Notes under the pieces: model-generated
Told to the model about the DNA's origin: nothing
Databases searched by the model: none
What the model saw: the letters and a program-made list of their open reading frames with translations, nothing else
In this document: piece by piece, positions 1-7,109 of the stretch
Position numbering within the stretch: the first letter of the stretch is position 1
Layout of the letters: each line of letters begins with the position of its first letter
Translations under genes and position numbers: made by a program
NCBI GenBank assembly: GCA_964562405.1
Contig: CAZLTC010000006.1
Span: 1 to 64,000, forward strand
Length of the DNA stretch: 64,000 bases
Source of the DNA: WJLY01 sp964562405
GTDB lineage: Bacteria > Joyebacterota > Joyebacteria > Joyebacterales > Joyebacteraceae
Direction of reading: 5' to 3'

Positions 1-1998
1 GACACGACGAACGGCGACGTGCGGGTGGACTACTACGCGTGGATGCGGGACAGGGACGACCCGGACGTCATCGCCTATCTGGAGGCGGAGAACGCGTACA
101 CGGAAGCGGTCATGAGCCACACGGAGGCGCTTCAGGAGTCTCTCTACGAAGAGATCGTTGGTCGCATCAAGGAGACCGACCTCTCCGTCCCCTACAGGAA
201 GGGCGACTACTTTTACTACTGGCGTTCGGAGGAGGGCAAGCAGTACGAGATCTTCTGCCGCAAGGCCGGGAGCCTGGAGGCCGATGAACAGGTTCTGCTG
301 GATGAGAACGAGATGGCCGATGGGCACGACTACTTCGAGGTCGGGACGGTGCGCGTCAGCCCGGACCACTCGATGATCGCCTACGTCGTGGACACGACGG
401 GCGCCGAGCGGTTCACGCTCTACGTGATGGACATCGCCACCGGAGACCTCCTGAGCGACATCATAGAGGACGTCGACTACGACGTCGAGTGGGCGAACGA
501 CAACCGGACGCTCTTCTACACGACCACAGACGAGGCCGAACGAGCTGACAAGCTCTGGAGACACGCGCTTGGGACGCCGCGCGAGGAAGACGTGCTCATC
601 TACCACGAGCCCGACGAGTCGTTCTGGGTGTCCGTCTACCGCACGCGGAGCGACCGGTTCCTCATCATGGACGTCGGGAAGCGCACGTCGACAGAGTCGT
701 GGGTGCTCGATGCCGACTACCCACAGGGCGAGTTCGAGCTGATCGAGCCGAGAGCGCCCAACCTGGAGTACTACGTTTCGCATCACGGGGACGACTTCTA
801 CATTCGGACCAACGCCGACGGCAAGAACTTCGAGGTCGTCAAGGCGCCGGTCGCGACGCCATCGAGGGAGCACTGGTCCACCATAATCCCCCATCGTTCC
901 GACGTCAGGGTCGAGAGCGTGGAGTGTTTCAGGGACTTCGTGGTGGTCGTCGAGAGAGAGATGGGCCTCCGCAACCTCCTCGTGATCAACGTTGCCGAGG
1001 AGTCCGGGCATTACGTGGAGTTCCCGGAGCCCACCTACTCGGTCTGGCCGGGCAATAACGAGGAGTACGACACCGATCTCCTGCGTTTCAGCTACTCCTC
1101 GCTCGTGACCCCCAGATCGGTATACGACTACGACATGAGAACGCAGACGCGAGAGCTGCTGAAGCAAATGGAGGTCCTGGGGGGCTACGACCAGACTCTC
1201 TACCAGTCCGAGCGGGTCTTCGCCGAGGCTCCCGACGGGACCAGAGTGCCCGTCTCCCTCGTGTACAGGAAGGATACGTTCGCCCGAGGCACTAATCCGC
1301 TGGTTCTGATGGGCTATGGGGCCTATGGGGCGAGCATGGACCCGTGGTTCTCATCGACGCGACTGAGCCTTCTGGACCGCGGGTTCGTCTACGGCATCGC
1401 GCACGTGCGCGGTGGGGGCGAGATGGGAGAGGAGTGGTACGACGACGGCAAACTCCTGCACAAGCGGAACACGTTCACGGACTTCATTGCCTGCACCGAA
1501 CATCTCGTCGCGGAGGGCTACGCGGACCCCTCGCGCGTCGCGATGTCGGGTGGGAGCGCGGGCGGCCTGCTCATCGGAGCCGTGCTGAACATGAGGCCTG
1601 AGCTCTACTCGCTCGCCATCGCCGACGTGCCCTTTGTCGACGTCCTCAACACGATGCTCGACCCGTCGCTGCCCCTGACCGTTGGCGAGTATGAGGAATG
1701 GGGAGACCCGAACGATCCGGTCTATTACGACTACATCAAGTCCTACTCGCCGTACGACAACGTGGGGCGCTACGACTATCCGGACATTCTTGTGACCGGC
1801 AGCCTCAACGACCCGCGCGTCCAGTACTGGGAGCCGGCCAAGTGGACCGCGAAGCTCCGCGCCAACTGGGTGACCGACTCCGTGCTCCTACTCAAGATGA
1901 ACATGGGAGCGGGCCACGGCGGCGCCTCCGGTCGATACGAGCGCTATAGAGAGAGCGCATTCGAATACGCGTTCATCATCGACCGCATGAACAGGTAA
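1..1998 (+). CDS. ptrB: Oligopeptidase B (S9A prolyl oligopeptidase family), 5'-truncated by window edge
   Basis: A serine peptidase that cleaves short peptides after basic residues, normally in the cytoplasm or periplasm. The frame stays open from base 1, and the first visible residues (RVDYYAWMRDR) match the usual N-terminal region of the family, so the gene starts upstream and only a short N-terminal piece is missing. Residues about 60-390 are the beta-propeller; the rest is the alpha/beta hydrolase domain. Counting from the GTG at 19, the catalytic triad is Ser513 (GGSAGG), Asp598 (NDPRVQYWEP) and His633 (GAGHGG). The strings AHVRGGGEMG, NTFTDFI and MLDPSLPLT are typical of oligopeptidase B rather than prolyl endopeptidase. 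No signal peptide can be judged because the start is missing. A new promoter follows the stop codon, so the gene probably ends its own transcript. Confidence 0.93.
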   Translation, partial: DTTNGDVRVDYYAWMRDRDDPDVIAYLEAENAYTEAVMSHTEALQESLYEEIVGRIKETDLSVPYRKGDYFYYWRSEEGKQYEIFCRKAGSLEADEQVLLDENEMADGHDYFEVGTVRVSPDHSMIAYVVDTTGAERFTLYVMDIATGDLLSDIIEDVDYDVEWANDNRTLFYTTTDEAERADKLWRHALGTPREEDVLIYHEPDESFWVSVYRTRSDRFLIMDVGKRTSTESWVLDADYPQGEFELIEPRAPNLEYYVSHHGDDFYIRTNADGKNFEVVKAPVATPSREHWSTIIPHRSDVRVESVECFRDFVVVVEREMGLRNLLVINVAEESGHYVEFPEPTYSVWPGNNEEYDTDLLRFSYSSLVTPRSVYDYDMRTQTRELLKQMEVLGGYDQTLYQSERVFAEAPDGTRVPVSLVYRKDTFARGTNPLVLMGYGAYGASMDPWFSSTRLSLLDRGFVYGIAHVRGGGEMGEEWYDDGKLLHKRNTFTDFIACTEHLVAEGYADPSRVAMSGGSAGGLLIGAVLNMRPELYSLAIADVPFVDVLNTMLDPSLPLTVGEYEEWGDPNDPVYYDYIKSYSPYDNVGRYDYPDILVTGSLNDPRVQYWEPAKWTAKLRANWVTDSVLLLKMNMGAGHGGASGRYERYRESAFEYAFIIDRMNR

Positions 1999-2029
1999 CG
2001 GGTGCGCGTCAATGCGGGCACGTGCGCCC

Positions 2030-2058
2030 TTGACGGGAGGGCGCACGACCTGTATCCT
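2030..2058 (+). promoter_or_regulatory. Sigma-70 type promoter for leader ORF and rsgA
   Basis: TTGACG (2030-2035), a 17-bp spacer and TATCCT (2053-2058). It lies between the oligopeptidase B stop and the small ORF at 2103, so transcription would start near 2065. Confidence 0.6.
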
Positions 2059-2102
2059 ATGAGCTGTCGTATTCACCAACCCGCCTTGAAAGGAGGTGCC
2101 TT

Positions 2103-2162
2103 GTGTCGGTGACGAGAGAATCCCGTTCGGCGGAAGCGCACCTCGAGATGCCTGCCAACTAG
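2103..2162 (+). CDS. Possible 19-residue leader peptide upstream of rsgA
   Basis: A GTG-started ORF of 19 codons (VSVTRESRSAEAHLEMPAN) is preceded by a near-perfect Shine-Dalgarno sequence, AAGGAGGTG at 2089-2097, much stronger than the site in front of the downstream rsgA. It sits about 40 nt after the predicted transcription start and ends 127 nt before the chosen rsgA start. I do not recognise the peptide. It could be a translated leader that influences rsgA expression, a free small protein, or the remnant of a longer gene. The strong ribosome site and position behind a good promoter are the only evidence for translation. Confidence 0.4.
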   Translation: MSVTRESRSAEAHLEMPAN

Positions 2163-2289
2163 TCGGTTTCACCCAGCAGCACACCGGCAGCTATCCTCGG
2201 GTCCGGAGCCCCTTTGCCAGGGGAGCGTCCTCACGTGCGCTTCCGCTCGCTTGAGCCCACAGACATGTCCCAAACAGGGAGCAAGAGAG

Positions 2290-3285
2290 ATGCAACGCGA
2301 TCTCGATGGAGACGGGCGTCTCGTGATGGGCGTCGTCTTCAGGAAGGCGCGCGGTCTTTACGACGTCAACGGCATCGACGGACACGTTCGATGCTCGATA
2401 TCGAACAGGCTGCGGAAGGAACTTGTGTACCCGTTGTCCGACCCCAACTCGGGGACCTCGCGCGGTGTGAGGCGCGTGGAGGACATAAGCATGGTGGACC
2501 CGGTCGCCATCGGCGACGAGGTGCTCTACGTGCCTGCGGGGCAGGGACAGGGCCAGATCCGGGAGGTGAGGCCGAGGCGAAACGCCCTGACGCGCTGCGT
2601 CCAGGACGTCAAGCGCAGGGGCGAGGGCAGGTCGGTCGACCAGGTCATCGTCGCGAACGCCGATCAGATGGTGGCGGTCTTCGCGGCGGCCAAGCCCAGG
2701 CCCACGTGGCACCTCCTGGACCGCTATCTGGTAGGCGCCGAGGCCTCCGAGATAAGCGCCCTGATCTGCGTCACCAAGATGGACCTGGATGCCGGCGGGC
2801 TAACTCGAGCCGACCTGGCCATCTACGAGAATCTAGGCTACCAGGTCGTCTTCACGAGCGTTGTGACCGGCGAGGGAGTCGACGCGATGCGTGGCGCCCT
2901 GGACGGCAGGATATCCGTGTTCGTAGGCAAGTCGGGAGTTGGGAAGACCTCTCTTCTGAACGAGCTGCAGCCAGGGCTAGGCCTGTACGTGAAGGAGGTG
3001 AGCGAGAGCTCCGGAAAGGGGAGGCACGCTACGACCCACCTTGAGATGTTCCCGCTGGATGGTGGTGGGGGTGTGGTGGACACGCCCGGCATGAAGCTCT
3101 TCGAGCCGGCCGCAGACGCCATGGAGCCCGCCTTCTACTTCCGCGAGTTTCGACCGCTTCTTGGTAGCTGCCGCTTCGGCGCCGACTGCTCACACACGCA
3201 CGAACCAGGGTGCGCGATAAAGGAGGCGGTCCAGGCAGGCGAGGTCAGTGAGAGAAGGTATCAGAGCCTCCTCAAGATGCTCTAG
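2290..3285 (+). CDS. rsgA: Ribosome small subunit-dependent GTPase RsgA, divergent copy
   Basis: A 331-residue circularly permuted GTPase that helps late 30S ribosomal subunit maturation. After an N-terminal OB-fold (about 15-120) the motifs come in permuted order: G4 TKMD at 162-165, P-loop GKSGVGKT at 213-220, G3 DTPG at 264-267, then a zinc-binding tail with Cys294, Cys300, His302 and Cys308. The spacing C-x5-C-x-H-x5-C has one residue more than the usual C-x4-C-x-H-x5-C. I chose ATG 2290 because AGGGAG lies 8 nt upstream; an in-frame ATG at 2251 has no ribosome site. A second, more canonical RsgA is encoded at 49850-50809, so this one may be a specialised paralogue. It is transcribed from the promoter at 2030, behind a small leader ORF. 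Confidence 0.93.
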   Translation: MQRDLDGDGRLVMGVVFRKARGLYDVNGIDGHVRCSISNRLRKELVYPLSDPNSGTSRGVRRVEDISMVDPVAIGDEVLYVPAGQGQGQIREVRPRRNALTRCVQDVKRRGEGRSVDQVIVANADQMVAVFAAAKPRPTWHLLDRYLVGAEASEISALICVTKMDLDAGGLTRADLAIYENLGYQVVFTSVVTGEGVDAMRGALDGRISVFVGKSGVGKTSLLNELQPGLGLYVKEVSESSGKGRHATTHLEMFPLDGGGGVVDTPGMKLFEPAADAMEPAFYFREFRPLLGSCRFGADCSHTHEPGCAIKEAVQAGEVSERRYQSLLKML

Positions 3286-3308
3286 GCGAGGCCAAAGAGG
3301 CCCGGGAC

Positions 3309-3360
3309 TGGGCCCGGCCGTGTGGTGACGCGTCCAGCGGGCGCGCAGCGGCCGGGCCCA
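3309..3360 (+). terminator. Inverted repeat after rsgA, possible terminator
   Basis: A perfect 12-bp inverted repeat TGGGCCCGGCCG (3309-3320) / CGGCCGGGCCCA (3349-3360) with a 28-nt loop. There is no T-tract, so it may be a Rho-type or stabilising hairpin rather than a classical intrinsic terminator. Confidence 0.45.
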
Positions 3361-3390
3361 AGCGTCCCGTAGCACGGCCGAACCGTCCTG

Positions 3391-3399
3391 TGCTAGAAT
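3391..3399 (+). promoter_or_regulatory. Extended -10 promoter element for pullulanase
   Basis: TGC followed by TAGAAT (3394-3399), an extended -10 element about 45 nt before the pullulanase start. No recognisable -35 hexamer lies 17 bp upstream. Confidence 0.4.
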
Positions 3400-3444
3400 C
3401 GCGAGCACCGCTACGGAAGAGCAGCACTCACACAGGAGGCACTC

Positions 3445-6400
3445 ATGTCCAGCGCCGTGAAGCGTGGAGCGTTGTGCGCCGTCTTGGCTTGTCTGGTATT
3501 CGCCGCGACGGCCTCTGCGGAGCCCGTGACATTCACGTTCAAGCCCCCGGAGAGCATGCAGGTCAACACCGTGTCCCTTAGGGGGGATTTCAACAACTGG
3601 GGCGAGACGCCGATGGTGAAGGGCGACGGAGACGTTTGGAGCGTCACTGTCGACCTCACTCCCGGGGATCACCAGTACAAGTACTTCATCAACAGCGAGT
3701 GGCCGCAGGACATGTCCACGTGGCTGGACGGAGGTCCGGTGGACCCGGAGGCCGACGACTACATAGACGATGCGAACGGTGGGCTGAACGCGGTGCGCAG
3801 CGTGGGCGGCGCCAAGCCCGCTCAGAAGCAGGTGTTCGAGGCGGCACCGCCTCTCAAGGACGGCTTCCTGAGGATCCACTACGACCGTCCCAAGGGTGGG
3901 TACGACGGGTGGGGCCTGCACGTCTGGCAGGACGTCGTTCCGACGGTCGAGTGGACGAGTCCGCTCCCTCCGACGGGACGTGACAACTTCGGTGTCTACT
4001 GGGACGTCGAACTCACGAAGGACGCCAAGAGCGTTGGCTTCATCGTGCACAAGGGCGACACGAAGGACCCGGGTCCCGACATGTTCATCGACATAGCCAA
4101 GCAGGGGACCGAGGTGTGGCTGGTCTCAGGGTCGCCCGTCATCAACACGGAGGAGCCAGACGTGTCATCTCTCGCCTTCGGCAACCTCGACCGCCAGCGC
4201 GCCCACTGGGTTGACCGTTCCACGATCGCCTGGAAGGTGAAGTCGGGCGACGGCGACGTGTTCACGCTCCACGTCGGCGGCGCGGACGGGCTGACGCTGA
4301 CGAAGGACGGAGTGACCGGAGGAGAGGACATCGCTCTCACCATGTCGGGAAGCAACCTGCCCAGGGAGACGCTGGCGAAGTTCCCGTACCTCGCGGGCTG
4401 CAAGGCGCTGACTCTGCCGAGTGACAAGCTCGACGCGGTCCCGTCGTTCCTCAAGCAGGAACTGGCGGTCTCGGTGAAGGGTCCCGACGGCGTCGTGAGC
4501 GACGCGACGGGCCTTCAGATACCCGGTGTGCTCGACGACGTGTTCGCGTACGACGGGCCGCTCGGCGTGAACTGGGGCCAGGGCGTTCCAACCGTGAGCG
4601 TCTGGGCGCCCACGGCTCAGAAGGTCTGGCTACACGTGTTCGACACGTCCGATGCGCCGGAGTCCTCGGCGGTTCTCGAGATGGCCGAGGACACGGGCGT
4701 GTGGAGCGTGACCGGAACACCCGACTGGAAGGACAAGTTCTACCTCTACGAGGTCAAGGTTTACGTGCCGTCTACGCGCGCGGTCGAGCGCAACATGGTG
4801 ACGGACCCCTATTCCAGAAACCTCTCGATGAACAGCAAGCGCAGCCAGTTCGTCGACCTCGACGACCCCTCGCTCAAGCCCGAAGGATGGGACGGGCTGA
4901 CGAAACCGACGCTCGAGGCACCGGAGGACATCGTCCTCTACGAGCTGCACGTGCGCGACTTCAGCTCCAACGACCCGACCGTTCCTGCGGGCCACGTCGG
5001 GACGTTCGCGGCCTTCGCAGACGACACGAATGGCGCACGTCACCTGCGCGCGCTGGCCGAGGCGGGTCTGACACATGTGCATCTCCTGCCCGCGTTCGAC
5101 ATAGCTTCTGTAGACGAGGACAAATCGACGTGGAAGGGGCCCGGGGATCTCTCGATCTATCCTCCCGACTCCGACCAGCAGCAGGCGGCCGTAGCCCGCA
5201 TCCAGGGCGTCGACGGCTTCAACTGGGGCTACGACCCCTACCACTTCGGAGTGCCTGAGGGGAGCTACTCGACCGACCCGGACGGCACGGCCCGCATAGT
5301 CGAATTCAGGATGATGGTCAAGGCTCTGGCCGACATGGGGCTCCGCGTCGTGATGGACGTCGTGTACAACCATACGAACGAGAGCGGGCTGGGCGACAAG
5401 TCGGTCTTCGACAAGATCGTCCCCGGCTACTATCACAGGCTCAACGCCGACGGCTTCGTGGAGACGAGCACTTGCTGCCAGAACACGGCCAGCGAGCACT
5501 ACATGATGGGGCGGTTCATGGTCGACGACCTCGTTCACTGGGCGCGTGACTACAAGGTGGACGGCTTCCGCTTCGATCTCATGGGCCACCACATGAAGAG
5601 CAACATGGTCGAGATTCGCGACGCGCTGCACGCGCTGCGTCCTGAGACCGACGGTGTCGATGGTGATACCATCTACCTGTACGGTGAGGGATGGGACTTC
5701 GGCGAGGTTCAGGGCGGCAAGCGCGGCGTCAATGCGACGCAGCAGAACATGGCCGGCACCGGCATCGGCACGTTCAATGACCGCATAAGAGACGCGATAC
5801 GAGGCGGCTCGGCGTTCGGCGACAGACGTGACCAGGGTTTCGCCACCGGGCTGTATACCGACCCCAGCGGTTTCAACGGTTCCGGCCCGAACGAGCGCGA
5901 GGCGCTGCTCAAGTCGATGGACCGCATCCGCATCGGCATGACCGGCAACCTCCGCAACTATCTTCTCATCGACTTCCGGGGCAACGAGGTGCGCGGCGGG
6001 AACATGGAGAACGTCGGATACACGACGGACCCTCAGGAGGTCATCAACTACGTGTCGGCCCACGATAACGAGACGTGGTTCGACAAGGTCCAGTTCGCCG
6101 CGCCGAAGCAGGCGACGATGGCGCAGCGCGTCCGGATGCAGAACCTGGGCCTGTCGGTCGTGGCGTTGGGGCAGGGCATACCGTTCTTCCACGCCGGCTC
6201 CGACATGCTCCGCTCCAAGTCCATGGACAGAGACAGCTACAACTCGGGCGACTGGTTCAACAAGGTCGACTGGTCGTATGAAGCCAACAACTTCGGAGTG
6301 GGACTCCCCATAGCCGACAAGAACCAGGATCGGTGGAACATAATGAGGCCGCTCCTGGCGAGAGCCGACATCACGCCAGGCCGCGACAGCATCATGGCCG

Positions 6401-6786
6401 CCGTCCACCACTTCAGGGAGCTCCTGGCGATCAGGAAGAGCACCGTGCTGCTGCGCCTCAGGACGGGGGAGGACGTGCAGGCACGTGTCCGATTCCACAA
6501 CGTCGGCCGCGATCAGGTGCCCGGACTCATCGTCATGAGCGTATCTGACGTGGTGCCGGAGCTTCGTCCGATCGACCCGAACTACAAGAACGTTGTGGTG
6601 GTGCTGAACGCGACGCCGAAGACACAGGTCTACGGAGAGAACGGCTGGAAGGGGAGCGCCTTCGAGCTGCATCCGGTGCTCAGCATGTCACACGATGAGG
6701 TCGTCAAGCAGTCGAGCTACGATTCGAACGATGGGACCTTCAGTGTTCCCGCAATGACGGCCGCCGTGTTCGTCGAGCCGGAGTAG
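3445..6786 (+). CDS. pulA: Secreted pullulanase (GH13) with CBM48-like and CBM41 domains
   Basis: A 1113-residue extracellular debranching enzyme for alpha-1,6 bonds in pullulan, starch or glycogen. Signal peptide at about 1-26, ending ASA. Next come an AMPK-beta/CBM48-like glycogen-binding domain (about 28-110), a CBM41 pullulanase-associated domain (about 133-235, HYDRPKGGYDGWGLHVW), a second early-set domain (about 370-470), and the GH13 barrel. The four GH13 regions are visible: DVVYNH (638-643), GFRFD with nucleophile Asp711, YGEGWDF with acid/base Glu748, and VSAHDNE with Asp874. The start has AGGAGG a few bases upstream. Unlike its secreted neighbours it ends in PAMTAAVFVEPE and lacks the FlgD-like sorting domain, so it may leave the cell by another route. 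A secreted alpha-amylase at 17242-19731 would work on the same polymers. Confidence 0.93.
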   Translation: MSSAVKRGALCAVLACLVFAATASAEPVTFTFKPPESMQVNTVSLRGDFNNWGETPMVKGDGDVWSVTVDLTPGDHQYKYFINSEWPQDMSTWLDGGPVDPEADDYIDDANGGLNAVRSVGGAKPAQKQVFEAAPPLKDGFLRIHYDRPKGGYDGWGLHVWQDVVPTVEWTSPLPPTGRDNFGVYWDVELTKDAKSVGFIVHKGDTKDPGPDMFIDIAKQGTEVWLVSGSPVINTEEPDVSSLAFGNLDRQRAHWVDRSTIAWKVKSGDGDVFTLHVGGADGLTLTKDGVTGGEDIALTMSGSNLPRETLAKFPYLAGCKALTLPSDKLDAVPSFLKQELAVSVKGPDGVVSDATGLQIPGVLDDVFAYDGPLGVNWGQGVPTVSVWAPTAQKVWLHVFDTSDAPESSAVLEMAEDTGVWSVTGTPDWKDKFYLYEVKVYVPSTRAVERNMVTDPYSRNLSMNSKRSQFVDLDDPSLKPEGWDGLTKPTLEAPEDIVLYELHVRDFSSNDPTVPAGHVGTFAAFADDTNGARHLRALAEAGLTHVHLLPAFDIASVDEDKSTWKGPGDLSIYPPDSDQQQAAVARIQGVDGFNWGYDPYHFGVPEGSYSTDPDGTARIVEFRMMVKALADMGLRVVMDVVYNHTNESGLGDKSVFDKIVPGYYHRLNADGFVETSTCCQNTASEHYMMGRFMVDDLVHWARDYKVDGFRFDLMGHHMKSNMVEIRDALHALRPETDGVDGDTIYLYGEGWDFGEVQGGKRGVNATQQNMAGTGIGTFNDRIRDAIRGGSAFGDRRDQGFATGLYTDPSGFNGSGPNEREALLKSMDRIRIGMTGNLRNYLLIDFRGNEVRGGNMENVGYTTDPQEVINYVSAHDNETWFDKVQFAAPKQATMAQRVRMQNLGLSVVALGQGIPFFHAGSDMLRSKSMDRDSYNSGDWFNKVDWSYEANNFGVGLPIADKNQDRWNIMRPLLARADITPGRDSIMAAVHHFRELLAIRKSTVLLRLRTGEDVQARVRFHNVGRDQVPGLIVMSVSDVVPELRPIDPNYKNVVVVLNATPKTQVYGENGWKGSAFELHPVLSMSHDEVVKQSSYDSNDGTFSVPAMTAAVFVEPE

Positions 6787-6818
6787 CGGCTCGGCGATCA
6801 CGAATGGAGCTTGTGGAT

Positions 6819-6847
6819 GGGGGTCGGGCCGCATCGGTCCGGCCCCC
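6819..6847 (+). terminator. Terminator hairpin after pullulanase
   Basis: A 12-bp GC stem with two G-U pairs, GGGGGTCGGGCC / GGTCCGGCCCCC, around the loop GCATC. No T-run follows. Confidence 0.55.
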
Positions 6848-7011
6848 GTCCGTCCAGAGGAGAAGCGGATGCGTCGTCGAATGGCGCCGGTCGCCCTCCT
6901 GCCCTAGGGTGAGCCACAACCGCCGTGGCGTGAGCGGCAGGCATCGCCGGTCGACCTGACCGCGCGCGGCACTCCGTGGGCGCCCGAACCAGGCGAATCC
7001 GCAGGCCCTCC

Positions 7012-7040
7012 TTGCGCATCTAACCTGAATGTGGTAAACT
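7012..7040 (+). promoter_or_regulatory. Promoter for M6 metalloprotease gene
   Basis: TTGCGC (7012-7017), 17 bp, TAAACT (7035-7040). The expected transcript start near 7047 rules out the upstream in-frame ATG at 7041 as the initiation codon. The same TTGCGC -35 is used in front of ffh at 27509. The rest of the 323-bp gap 6787-7109 holds only the pullulanase terminator. Confidence 0.6.
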
Positions 7041-7109
7041 ATGAATTGGCGGCGGGTTAGCGGTAGTGACCCGGCGTTCGGCGGATTTGGCACATGCTTG
7101 GAGGAAAGT

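Noticed and set aside
4630..6672. 680-codon ORF antisense to pullulanase
   Set aside because: GC-rich shadow frame: low-complexity His/Val/Arg-rich translation, no motif, and the plus strand is a clear GH13 enzyme.
7041..7109. Upstream ATG start for the M6 protease
   Set aside because: It abuts the -10 element and would lie before the transcript start; it also puts 23 polar residues before the signal peptide.
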